Of a DNA stretch of 64,000 bases, positions 53,463 to 64,000 are shown in pieces. Every line of letters starts with the position of its first letter. The stretch's first letter is position 1. Origin of the DNA: Phylloscopus collybita (Eukaryota; Chordata; Aves; Passeriformes; Phylloscopidae); the NCBI GenBank assembly GCA_027886175.1, contig JAJNNQ010000019.1:16201501-16265500 (forward strand). Direction: 5' to 3'. The position numbers were made by a program, and so were the translations under genes. A model generated the notes under the pieces. That model had not been told where the DNA came from, did not search any database, and was given only the letters and a program-made list of their open reading frames with translations.

Positions 53463-55718
53463 GGCTCTGCACCGAGCACCCTCCGCACCCCGCTGGCACA
53501 TCCGCCGGCACTCAGCGAGATCGTCCTCATCCGTGCTGGGCCGCACCACAGATTTTAATTTGCTCTGTTTATTTAAGGGAACTCATTGAGACTCATCCTT
53601 ATTTTTTAGCAAGTGTAAAAAAGTTCCATTGAATTCAAATTAATGACCTTCACACCGACAGAAGATTTTTCTGGCTCAGAGGATGGGATTTAACATCGTG
53701 CAAGATCCAAGTACAAAAGCAACACTCAATTAGATGAGGGAAAAATTCTGAAAAAGGCCATCATTTCTATAGATAGATTCAACTTCTGCTTGAAGGAGAA
53801 AATATAGTCAGCAGAGGGAAAAATTATGATTCCTAATACTGGCTACACTCTGCAGTCATAAAAAACGTGTTTGTAGTTTAATTGCTTTCAGTAAATTTAC
53901 TGAAATAACATTCATTGCTTCTTTTTAATTTTCATTCTCAAGAATTAATATCACAACGGGAGAAAAGATTGGATATATCATCATTAAACGGGCCTTCTTA
54001 ATATGTGGGATTTCAGACACGACAGGTTTTAGAAACTAATGGCAAAATTAAATTATATTAAAAGCCTGACATAGAACAGGAAGGTTGGGCAAGTGCTGAA
54101 GCACATTTGTGCCTCTCTCCCCCCTCCCTCCAAGCCCGTTCTGCTCCCTGGGATCTGCGTGTCACAGACTTACAGGGAAGATGCCTTCACATTGAGCTGC
54201 TGGAATTGCTTCCAAAGTTAATGGATACAGATTTAGAAACCAGGAAACCTCTGACACTGGGGCAGCACAGCCCCAGCCCAGGGAGGACACCACTCCCCTC
54301 TGCTCACCCTGCCCACACAGACTGCCAGGCATAAAAATTAACCCTTCCCAAGAAAAATCCCCTTTTCGTTACAGCTGTAGGTGTTTCCATTTGTAAACAA
54401 GCTCTCGTGCACGACTTTGCCGTGTTTTCACATTTCCAGTTGTGTCTTTGTAAAGAAATAACACGTTTCTGCTTTAGGTGTGTCTGTGTTAAACTGATTC
54501 TGCATCGCAGGGAGATTACAAAATCCTTTATTGGAATTACTGTGGCAAAGCAGAACATGACAAATTGATGTGTGGGAGGTGAGTGTTCCTAATTCTCTAA
54601 TTAGCACTTTAAAAAATTGCTGAAAAGCCAAAGGGAAAAAAAAACCAAAAAAAACCAAACCAAACACAAAACCCAACAGAAGAGGCTTGCAACAAAAAGC
54701 CCAGCAAATTCAAGAGCCAGCTAAATGTCACACTCCAACCAACCAGGAGCTGAACTCCCTCCTGCCACACTCCTGTGTCCCCTCCTCATCCTGGGGAACA
54801 TCCAGCCCCTGCCAATCCCCCCAGGAACTAGGATTTAGCATTCAGCACAGACATCCACAGACTCACAGCTTTCCATGCTGATGCTTCTCAGGCAGGGAAA
54901 GGCAAAACCCAGCCCCAAACCCATGAATTTCCACACTCACCATGTTCCCAAACCCCTGCTTCTTTTGGTGCTCACATTTTGCTTTTTAATTGTTGTTGGA
55001 GAAAGTCAGTCTCCCTCCTGTCTGTCTGATAATCTCCACAGCTCGTTGTGTTTTGCCAAGCTAGTTTGTATATTTTCACATTCATTTTGAAAAAATGTAT
55101 CTGCCAAAGATTCCTCCTGAAGCCGCTGTGTTTGCTCACGTTTTCATGTCCCCTGAGTCTGCCCACTGCCCTCTGCAGGGTTACCTGCCCAGCCAGGCTC
55201 ATCCTGTGTCTGCAGGAGCCTTCGTGATTAAAAAGTATGCAACTAACGTTTTGAATTCATCTAAAACTGAATTCACTTCCCTGAGGAGAAATAACCAAAT
55301 TCTAGCTCGATTTGGCTCGAACATTTGAAAATATTCTGCTTATTGCGACTTCATTCAAAAGTCATATTTTTTTCTTTTTAAAACAAGAATTGTGTTGGGA
55401 CATGTGTCACATTCAAAACATTGTCTCCATATGCTTCAAACCGATTTTTCCTCAGCCAGCTCCTCGCAGGCAGCCAACCAGAGCCCAAACCCCCAGGTGC
55501 AGTGACCTGCAGGGCTTTGGTGCCCAGACTGGGCCAAACCCACACGGGCCCAGGAGTGCCCAGAGAGGTGAGAATTGAGTTAGAACTTTCAGATAAACTA
55601 AAACACGCAAAATCCACACAGACCTGAAGTAGAAATGCATGTTTCGTTTTAAATAAATAGAGGATTTAAAATGCCTTTGTTAGCTAGTGGGAGAAGCCCT
55701 GACATCCAGTTTAAACAG
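53463..55718. other. Long unique AT-rich block; candidate conserved non-coding elements
   Basis: About 2.2 kb of mostly AT-rich, CpG-poor, non-repetitive DNA (53540-54110 and 55180-55440 most clearly). An A-rich tract lies at 54637-54669. It contains many TTAAT/AATTAA cores, such as 'tttttaattttcattctc' near 53920. No exon was recognised. Confidence 0.4.
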
Positions 55719-56321
55719 TGTAGTGATTGATAATTCACGTTTTCATAATGTTGTTATTATAGCCAATGATAGTTTCTATTTTTGTAGTTTGTATAAATCA
55801 GAAACTAAACCAACAAGCCCCCCCGCCCCAAGCAGGACAGAGGGCTTGGAAAATTTCGCAAGAATCTCCAGAGAAGAGGACAAAGAAATTACAATCCCAA
55901 TAGCATATGGAGAATGACCAGACCAAAGGCAATCAGGCAATTGATGAAGCTTGATGGCTCCATAATAGTATCTTATCAGGGCCATCTGAACTGTCCAGGA
56001 ACTCCCTCCACCCAGGAAACCTTTGCAAACCGAAGATCCTGCCGCCAGAGATTTCGACATTCACCGAACCAAGGCTCAAGGAAACAAAAGAACTTACAGA
56101 AATCCAGGACTCACATAAGCCCAGCCAGAAAAGGTATAAAAAGCTGGCTTGGGCTTGAGTCAGTGTGAAAACCAGGGACAGTGGTAGAGGTTGCGCTCGC
56201 GGTTTTCACCCAGTGCGCGCACTGCTTCCTTGTCTTGTTGGCTTTGTCGGTTTTCTTTGTCCAGAATTCTCGTTGGCAAATAAATCGTTTTCAATGGAAT
56301 TGGCTCTTTAAATTTATAACA
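55719..56321 (+). mobile_element. Solo LTR, family C
   Basis: It starts TGTAGTGATTG and ends ...ATTTATAACA, 603 bp. TATAAA lies at 56135-56140 and AATAAA at 56279-56284. It aligns with 52720-53457 from 'gttttcataat' at the 5' end to 'aatttataaca' at the 3' end. No clear target duplication was found. A 9-bp hairpin stem (56165-56173 with 56201-56209) lies 30 bp after the TATA box. Confidence 0.83.
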
Positions 56322-56388
56322 AGTGGCACTGCCTTTTGCAAAGACAGATCAGGTCTGTACAGAACGAAAATCAAGTGACTGTGCTCTG
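56322..56388. other. Short spacer between two LTR-type elements
   Basis: A 67-bp unique link between the family C LTR and the family D element. Confidence 0.6.
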
Positions 56389-56942
56389 TGTTATAAATGC
56401 GTGTTTTGGAGCTGGCTTTTCGCATATAGTGAGATGATTGCTTTATGTATAATATGGGAAGGTTGTATTGTATGTTCTTTTATTAATAGAATTTGAAAAA
56501 TGCGATAAATGAACATTCTTAGATTGTAACAAAGTAGAGATGGGGGTTGTTTGTTTGGGTTTTTTTTGTAATTCCTCAACTGGATAAAAGACAGAAGGGA
56601 CACCTGGAATTCCTGAACTAAAGATAAAGAACAATTGAGCCTTGTTAGGGTCTGAATCTTTGGAAGACAGATTTACAACGTCCCCCCAGACTGCGTGGAG
56701 TCCCATAAATAAACTGTATACTTAAGGGGGGGGGTCTTAAAAGCAAAATGAATATTTGAATCATGCATTAGCTTCTTTAAATATGTAATACAGAAGTCCT
56801 TAAAACAAAGGATCTGAAAAGAGACGGTGTGCTGATCTTGTTGGTATCAGCACCTCGGCCGAAAAAGCTTTGTTTTTCTGTCTCCTAATTGTCTATTTCA
56901 TTTTATTTTTATTAAACTTATAAATTTTACATAAAAGTGAAC
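56389..56942 (+). mobile_element. LTR-like element, family D
   Basis: It begins TGTTATAAATGCGTG and ends near 'taaattttacataaaagtg'. Its reverse complement is 17170-17920 without the A/T expansions. Signals include 'ggataaaagacag' near 56581, AATAAA at about 56706 and a run of nine G near 56727. A small 8-bp-stem hairpin (56829-56853) lies downstream. The right boundary is uncertain. Confidence 0.65.
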
Positions 56943-57195
56943 CGTGTTTTTCACACTCTGCATCCCTGGAACAGACAGAGCTCTGTGTGTAGAGAGCAGA
57001 ACTCCCCTTCCCCGGGTGCCGAGGGCTCGGAAGCTCTGCCCCGAGAGCAGCCCCGTGACTCCCGCCTCGCCCGCCCCCGCTCCTCCCGCAGCTCCACCCG
57101 GCTCCTGGAGCATCCTCAGGGAGCGCCGGGACACGGCGGCTTCCCCGGAAAGCTCCTTAATGGAGCTGGGAAACAGGAGCCGCGCAGAGGCACGC
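56943..57195. other. CpG-rich patch
   Basis: At 57005-57190 about 20 CpG dinucleotides occur in under 200 bp, far above the surrounding sequence. The patch directly follows the family D element. It could be a small CpG island or promoter of an unrecognised transcript, or simply hypomethylated GC-rich DNA. Frames on both strands are open for about 80 codons, as expected for GC-rich DNA. Confidence 0.4.
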
Positions 57196-59494
57196 TCTAA
57201 AAGGGTCTAAAAATAACCGTCCTCTGGTATCCAAACAGCTCTCAAAAATAGAAATGCTGGAAAGAAACAAGCCTCGGACAACAAAGCTTTCCTCGGGCCT
57301 AGGCTTTGCAGTGCCGCATCCTCTCAGCCCCCCCATCCCCTTCCCGGCAGGGCCCGGCTCTCCCTGATCGCTCCCAAGGCCAGGTGCCTTCAGCCGACTG
57401 ACTCATTCGGCAATTAAGATAATGAGGGGCCTTTTTACACTGAATAATTCAGAGGCATTTATAAGACTATGTCATAATTGTGGCCCAAGCCCTGTTGGAG
57501 TTGCAGCCCTACACGAATGTCTGATTCCGTGGTTGGTAAGAGAGATTATTTGAGATCATCCTTCCGAGCCGAGCCATCCCAGCTGCCTTCGGGACAGGAA
57601 CTGAGCAGATTCTCTCTCACAAAGGAAAAGGTAAAAAAAGGGAGGATCTGCAGGAGGGGGTTCAGGTGCCTTCGGGTGTAATTCCCACTACAGGGAGCTC
57701 TGGTAGCAGCCAGCGCTCCCAGGCTCTGGCAGGACAGCACCGTGGAGCAGAGCAGCTGAGCATCTTCCACACGTCTGCTTGGATCTCAGAGGCCAACACC
57801 ACAGCCTGTATTAGTTGAAATAACTGCAGAAATTACCTCAGTACAAGTGAGGGAGCATTAGCAGCCAGACTCTTTATTCCAGCTGTTCCAGATGTAGCCA
57901 TGGTCGCTGTTGGCACCCAAGGAGAAGCCTTTTGGACATTATTTTGGATAAGACATTTAAAACGTTGTGCTAACAGAATAACTACAGAAAAGGAGAGACA
58001 AAAACAAACAGAAAGCAAAGCTTGGAAAACCAAAGAGGATAACTCACATCACCACCCCCAGATGTCACCGGGGTGGCACATCCCTGTCCCTGTCCCATGG
58101 CTTCACAGGATCACAGCAGGGGCTGCATTGCCATGCTGCCTCCCAAAGGCACAGATTTGGTGCCTGCTCCCCACTCCAAGGCTGCCAGGAGCCACATGAG
58201 GACATCAAATGGAGCCCATGGATGTGGATCCTGGCAATGCCAGCCTTCAGGTGCAGTTTAGATGCTGTTTCTTAGCAAGTGGCAGCGAGAAATAATCCAA
58301 ATGCATCATGTCACATAAACAACAGGTAAAGAATTCTGATCCAAACCTCAACAGTGAAAAAATCTACCTGATGAGGATAAAAAATGGCCCAAGCCCTCAG
58401 AGTACTGACCCTCTGGAAAAAGCGTTCCCAAATTTGATACTTCCTTTGCTCTCATCTAGTTTTATTTCCAAACTTAGTATTTCTCTCCTGATTTGAGCAT
58501 CCCATGTGAAATGAGCGACATTTGGATTTACTTGGATTTCAAATCCAAGTGGGCCCGGTGGCCCACAGTGAAGCTGGAAGAGCTGGCACCAGCATCCAGC
58601 TCTCTCTGTCTGGAAGAAACGTCTGAAAGAAAAACCTTTATGAATGGGTTCCTTAAAGGCAGAAGGGAAAAAATCACATAAAATTCAATTAAAATAATTT
58701 AGCCTAATCTGCTGTTAAACTATTAAGACTTTGCAAAATCAGGGATAAAATTTACATAAAAATTAAATGAACCCATGTGCAATATTGAGCTTTTTCAGAA
58801 TTACCAGTAATTTAATAGAATATGTTTAATGGTTTGTTATCAGTGTGATTGCTGTGGATCCCTTCAGCGTCAGGAAGGTAATCAGCGCCTTGCACCCCCC
58901 CAAATCAATTATGCCATAAACCCCAACCTAATGAAGAGACATTTTCGTATTTTGGTTTATTTGAAGCTGCCCTATTTGCATGTTAATATAAACATGTGCA
59001 GCTAATTCCAGAAGCAGCTCGCACAGATAATTGTGCAGGATCCGGGGATGCGCTGGCAGCGGCGGCTCTGTGAGCTGCCTGGGGCTGAAGCCACAATGAT
59101 CCTCCCAAGGGAGGGCAGAGCATCCCCCTGGTGTCCTGCCCAGTGCCAAGGCCACCAGTGCTCCCCAGCAGTCATTCCCCACCCATGGGCACTCTGTGAG
59201 CAGCTCTGGACTCCCCTGAGAAAGCCTTTGGAACCTGTGAGGAGGGAGGAGAGCGCTTCCCTCCACCCCAAAGAGACTTGAGAACAGGATTCCACCTGAA
59301 GCCAATTTTTGTTTCCAGTGGTGCAACCAACTGAAGGAATAGTCATGTGAATGGTCATAACAATGCCTCAGGGCACCTGCCTGCCCCCTCCTTGGCCTGG
59401 CTGGGGACAACCCACACTTCCCACCATGGGAATCACCAGGATTCAGCCCGAGGGAGTCACTGCTAAACACCAAATACTCATCCCATGGATCCAG
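57196..59494. other. Unique block; candidate conserved elements
   Basis: Non-repetitive. The stretch at 57380-57560 has 'ggcaattaagataatgagg' and 'actgaataattcagaggc'. The stretches at 58660-59040 are AT-rich with 'gcacagataattgtgcagg'. A perfect 21-bp palindrome lies at 58530-58550. No exon was recognised. Confidence 0.4.
58530..58550. repeat. Perfect 21-bp palindrome, 10-bp arms
   Basis: ACTTGGATTT (58530-58539) and AAATCCAAGT (58541-58550) around a single C. Another 'tttggattt' copy lies just upstream at about 58521. Confidence 0.92.
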
Positions 59495-59690
59495 GCTGGA
59501 CATGGGGCTGCTCCCATGGGAAAGGCTCCAGAGAGACCTCAGAGCCCCTCCCAGTGTGCAAAGGATCTCCAAAAGAGCTGCAGAAGGACTTTGGACAAGG
59601 CCTGGAGGGACAGGACACAGGCAATGGCTTCCCACTGCCAGAGGGCAGGGCTGGATGGGACACTGGGAAGGAATTGTTCTCCATGAGCTC
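59495..59690 (+). mobile_element. CR1 LINE fragment lacking its 3' end
   Basis: Plus-strand CR1 5' blocks 'agagacctcagagcccctcc', 'gctgcagaaggactttggac' and 'gagggacaggacacaggcaa' are followed by 'gggaaggaattgttctcc'. The expected 3' region does not follow, so a later deletion or rearrangement removed it. Confidence 0.82.
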
Positions 59691-62266
59691 TGCTGGAGCA
59701 AGAGCAGGAGACGACAGCTCCACCAGCAAGCTGGAGAGAACAGAAACCTTCAAACAGATGGTTCCAATTACAGCCCCTCACAGCCCCAGAGTGATGAGCG
59801 AGCTGCTGACACCATATCGAGTGCTGTTAGTGCTGTTAATTGTTAACGAAGAGCCCGCGGAGCCAGGATGGATCACACGTCACCAGCACCTGCACAGGGA
59901 CGTTATTAACTACCAGGGCAACGGGCTGAGGTTAGAGCTGCTAAATGAGGGTCAGAATTCAGAGACAGGAGGTATGTGGCAAGTGAATTAATAGATGGCA
60001 GAAGACATTTTGGGGTGGATGTGGCTGCAAGGCACAAATAGCTGAACGCTGGGATTCAGTCTCTACCCAAGAGTTGCTGCTTGCTGCTGTCTCCACCAGA
60101 CTTTAACAACTTTAATACTTGTTATTTACCTCTTATGCTAAATAACTGTGTTTGACAGTTCCTAGGCTGACTGCTCAGTATTTTGTTTCAATACAAAAAT
60201 TACTCAAAGAGAGTGTCTTCCTCCCCATCTCAAATTCAGCCACACAAACTGGGATCTTGTTCCCTCTCTGATTTCAGGTACCTTTTGTCTCTTACTCTCC
60301 ATCTGGTGAGAAGAGTCACCTCCTTCCCCTATTGCTTTGCTACAGGTGTTGTTAATAAAAGCTGAAAAAGAAGGAGGGATTAAGTTATAAGTGATTCTAC
60401 TCAAGGATTTCCTCAGAGGTGCTCATAGCTGTGGCCAGCTGGAGCAGCCGGTGTGTCCGTGACTGTTCATTCCTTCATGTTGGCTCCAGGGTCACACCAG
60501 GAGCTGCTGCAATTCCCCAGGAGCCCAGAACCACTTCAGACACTCTGAGGCACACAAGAGCTGTTTTGAAAAAATGTCTCCAATGTTGGCTGCAGAAGAT
60601 TTCAGTATTTAACCCATGAATGCCTCATGCCTCACACAGCTCCCCATGAAGTGCCTGAGTGGAGGGTTTTCTGTCTGAGGGCTGAACCCTGAGGGGCAAG
60701 GCCCGGGGGTGTCGGGTGCTCAGGACAGGCAGGAGAGCAGGTGAGGCCAAGGGCACATCCTACTCAACCCATCCCTGAGTCAGGCTGGCAGCAGCAGCCT
60801 AGAGCTGAGAGTGCAAGAACGGAGCTGCAGGGTCAGGTTTGCCTGTTCTGTGCCCACCCTGTGCCCTGCTCCCAGCTGCTCACAGCCACCAGGGCAGGAA
60901 CACCAATGGTACCTCTGGGCTCCGGCCCATTCGCCTGGCAAAGTTTGGGCACAGTGTCTTGGACACCTCTGAAAGTCAGCTTACTGAAAACGAGGGATCT
61001 TTTTTTCTGTAAAACACCCCAGCTTTCCCCAGGCTTAACAACAGACATTTCAGGGGGGCAGCTGTGTTGGGGGACACTCCACCCTGCTCTGGGTTTCTAC
61101 CTTTGGAGGGGTGGGTTGCACCCACCAGGGTCCTGGGGGCTCCCTCGTGCTGCTGGAGCTGCTGTGCCTGGTCCTGGAGGGCTCCTGTGGGTGGGATTTT
61201 GGGTCATGGGAGTTGGAACATAAAGCCATGGAAACAGAGGATGCCCAGGTGTGGAAGTGGCAGGACAAGCATTAACCACAGGGAGGGAAGGCGTTGGCTC
61301 CCAGCTCTGTCTCATTCCCCATCCTCAGCCTTGCCCAGGCTGATCCTCACGAGAGGCACAGAGAGAGGAAGAAACACGGAGCTGCAAAAGCAGTGGCAGC
61401 TGTTAGCAAAAATAAAAGGGAAAAACAATGCAGTTGGGTGTTATTCAATAGACCATTAATGCTACAAAGACATAAAATAGCCACATGGGGGTTGTACCTA
61501 TAATCATATTTTTTTAAAGGGGTAGGGTCAGAATAAAATGCAAGGCCAGAAATATTCTGCTAGTTAAGGGAATTATGTGTTACACAATGGAAAAACTCAA
61601 TAATAATAATAATAAAGAAAAGGGAATAATTATCGTTATTTTGGAACAATGAAATTCCAGGAAGAGAAATCTGATCTATCTTTTCTTCATTTTAAGCACA
61701 AAGTCCAGTTGTTTCAGACTAGGCTAACTTCACACATTTATTTTCCATGTCTAAGAAGCTTTCTGACTGGGAAAAAAGTGAAAGAAAAACGACCTCACCA
61801 ACCAATTTATATTTGTAACCATTTCTGTTTGAGAAATAAGGATTAGTCAGGCCAGTGTGTGAAGTCAGTCACAGACAAGGCTGAAGGGTTTTATTTTCCC
61901 CCTTTCCCAGAGGCAGCAGCAATGGTGCCGATCCTTCCCATCCCAGGAGGATGAAGGATGCTGGCAGCGAGGGCTGGGGGATCCAACTCGTGATCAAGAG
62001 CAGCTGCCACCCTGTCCCTGTCTCCTGCCAGCCTGGCCCTGCTGTTCCTCTCCAGGTGTCCTGCACTAAAAGAAATGAGCCTCTCTCCTCACTGGGCACA
62101 AACAGCAGTGAGGCAGCTCCAGCCTGGGCTGGTGGATGAATCCCCAGGCACAGCTCTGGGAAGGGGGTGGCCAGAGCCGGCTCTGATCACAGCAGCAGAG
62201 CACAGGACGAGCCCTTCCAGCCTCCCTCCGCTGTCCCTGGCTCCTCTGGTGTTTGTTGTTTGCTCC
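59691..62266. other. Unique non-coding sequence
   Basis: About 2.6 kb. AT-rich parts lie at 60090-60400 and 61430-61860. A (TAA)n run of about five lies at 61600-61614. The stretches at 60650-61330 and 61900-62260 are GC-rich. No exon or transposon was recognised. GCTCC at 62262-62266 is the left target duplication of the next LTR. Confidence 0.5.
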
Positions 62267-62868
62267 CGTACTGGTTTGAAAGCAAAACCAGTGAGACTCC
62301 AAGTCAGAGATACAATTTAATAGGAGAGGAGGGGGAAAAAGAAAAGGTAAAATAAAATAAATGGAATAATACAACCTAACACCCTGTTGGTTAAGGTGAT
62401 GGCAGCCAGTCTGAAAGTAAGTCCTCCTGGAGTGGTAGATGTGGTTCTGTTGGAGCAGAGATGATCCTGTAGAAAAGGGTTCAGTGATGGTGAGAAGAGT
62501 CCAGTGATGGTGAAAAGGGTCCAGTCTTCCTCCGGGAATCCGGTGGAACCAGCAACCTCGTGTTCCTATGTCTCAGTTTTCATCCAGGTAGGAATGGTTG
62601 GCTCCCCCCACTGGGTGGAGCATCTCACAATGGAATATGCCATGCCCTTGGTGAGCTTTCATGGCCCATTAGCAGAAAATATCCCCCTGGAGGGAAGACA
62701 GTGAAAGAGATAAGAACCACTGCCCCACCTGGTTTGAACAGCTGGCCCATTATCAGAAGGCACCCGCCCCCCTCCCCCTGGAGTTACAAGAGATAAAGAA
62801 AAAACATCTCCCAACTGCTTTCAGCAGATGAAATAGAATACACATTTTTGGTTCCATAACCCAAGACA
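62267..62868 (-). mobile_element. Solo LTR, family B
   Basis: On the minus strand it runs TGTCTTGGGTTATGG (from 62868) to ...ACCAGTACG (62267, the terminal CA having decayed). The 5-bp target duplication GCTCC is exact (62262-62266 and 62869-62873). It matches 20953-21527 along its whole length, with an extra duplicated 'gtgatggtgagaag' module near 62484-62516. There is no internal viral sequence. Confidence 0.9.
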
Positions 62869-63769
62869 GCTCCACACTCAGGGAACCTGACCTCGGGTTT
62901 CGTTATCAAATCCAATAGCAGTGTTCTCTTACAGACCAGGATACGTTGCTCTCTGCCTGAAAAATATCCTGGCATTGTATTTCTCATAATAAGTTTTAAT
63001 TGGATTTTAGCTCTCTGGCTTTTATACTCCATCTTAGGCTTTATTGGGCTTAATTACAAATCCATAGTTATTTGTTATGTGGCTCTGGTTTGATATTTTG
63101 CACTGACAATTACATTTTTATTCAAAGAAAAAAAATGTATTAGGAAAAAATAGCATGAGACAGGCTCTTTGTATGAGCTGATTAATTGAATTCTAGTTTT
63201 ATGTGCATTTATGATGAATGATTGTGTGCCAAAAAGTGACTTGGATATTAGATCAGAGTACACTTATTCATTTTAATTGGTTTGCACAAAGTGCAAGAGG
63301 CTGTAATAATAGATCAGCCCTGAGAACACAATAGTCATGGAGGCCCCCAGTGCCCTGACTCCAATGGCTCCTGAGCCTTTAAAACCTTTCCCTGCAGAAG
63401 AGCAGTGAGATGGACAGTGAAGCTCTGGCACTTCCACGCCAGGGAAGCAGGGACAGAGGCTCACTCTCCGTCTGCTCTGTTTGCCTCTTTTGAGAGCTGC
63501 AATTTAGTTTTATTTACTCATAACCTTCATTAGTAAAAAATGATGCTGTATGGTTTTGCAGAAAAATAGAGAAGCCTTAAGAATTCGAGATAGCATCTCG
63601 CTGTCACCACACCTTTTTGGAAACATTGCTCAAATAGACAGAAAATTGAATAATAACAACAGTAAGCAACAATCCCGGGAGTATTGGCCATGAGCTGTTC
63701 CAGGACGGGGTGTGGGTGTGGAGGCAGCGCTGCAGGACCTGTTACTGCACCACAGGGCTACTTCCAGCC
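62869..63769. other. Unique AT-rich block; candidate conserved non-coding element
   Basis: The stretch at 62960-63300 is AT-rich and CpG-poor with dense homeodomain-type cores ('tgattaattgaattctag' near 63179, 'cattttaattggtttgc' near 63270). The stretch at 63480-63660 is similar. No exon was recognised. Confidence 0.35.
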
Positions 63770-64000
63770 CCTCCCTGGAAGTGCCTGCCACCCTCCATGG
63801 AAGGAAGTTCTTCTTCGTGTTGAGGTGGAGCTCGCTGTGTTTGAGTTTATTGCTGCTTGTCCTGTCTCTGGCACCACTGAACAGGGTCTGGCAGCATCCT
63901 CTGCCAGCCCTTGGGGATGTTTGTATGGATTGATGGGATCCCCTCTCAGGCTTCTCCAGACCAACCCAGCCCAGCTCCCACAGCCTCCTCAGGGTCCGTG
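63770..64000 (-). mobile_element. CR1 LINE fragment, truncated by the window edge
   Basis: The minus-strand CR1 interior region reads 'aaggaagttcttcttcgtgt', 'tgatgggatcccctctcagg' and 'cttctccagaccaaccc'. It contains a more 5' part of CR1 than the other copies and continues beyond the end of the window. Confidence 0.82.

Overview
This window looks like non-coding nuclear DNA from a bird, probably a songbird. The main evidence is about seventeen fragments of CR1, the dominant avian LINE. They carry the recognisable 3'-end CR1 sequence and appear in both orientations. Short solo LTRs of several families are also present, and many GC-rich tandem repeats alternate with AT-rich unique sequence. 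CR1 makes 'bird' secure; 'songbird' is an inference from the LTR content. I find no convincing protein-coding exon, tRNA, rRNA or CRISPR array. Every long open frame is either a tandem repeat read as protein, a CR1 shadow, or unrecognisable.

Layout. From 0 to 3 kb an inverted duplication (583-927 and 2640-2983) encloses 1.7 kb. From 3.7 to 5.33 kb there is a 1.6 kb minisatellite of about 27-bp units. From 6.8 to 16.7 kb come several more minisatellites, two CR1 fragments, one solo LTR (family B) and a 1.06 kb array of 18-bp units. From 17 to 25 kb lie an LTR-like element (family D) swollen by internal A/T repeats, a family B LTR and a family A LTR. From 25 to 33 kb there are CR1 copies, three tandem arrays, a small direct duplication and AT-rich blocks that resemble enhancers. 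From 34.3 to 35.2 kb lies a 925-bp ATCC-type array. From 35.8 to 38.5 kb there are two more minisatellites. At 42.7-43.4 kb a three-level nest is found: a solo LTR inside an inverted solo LTR of the same family inside a CR1. From 47 to 57 kb lie minisatellites, a 176-bp purine repeat and a dense run of solo LTRs (families A, C and D). From 57 to 64 kb the sequence is mostly unique, with a CpG-rich patch, a family B LTR and CR1 fragments at 59.5 kb and at the right edge.

The LTRs fall into four families, named here only for convenience. A is about 290-316 bp with 6-bp target duplications. B is about 575-730 bp with 5-bp duplications. C is about 600-740 bp, with a 5-bp duplication seen in one copy. 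D is about 550-750 bp with no clear duplication. All appear to be solo LTRs: no gag, pol or env sequence was seen. The two most interesting observations are the nested LTR structure at 42.7-43.4 kb and a hairpin just downstream of the TATA box in both family C LTRs, whose paired bases appear to have changed together.

All alignments, identities and copy counts were made by eye and are approximate. The candidate conserved non-coding blocks are inferred only from composition and motif content.
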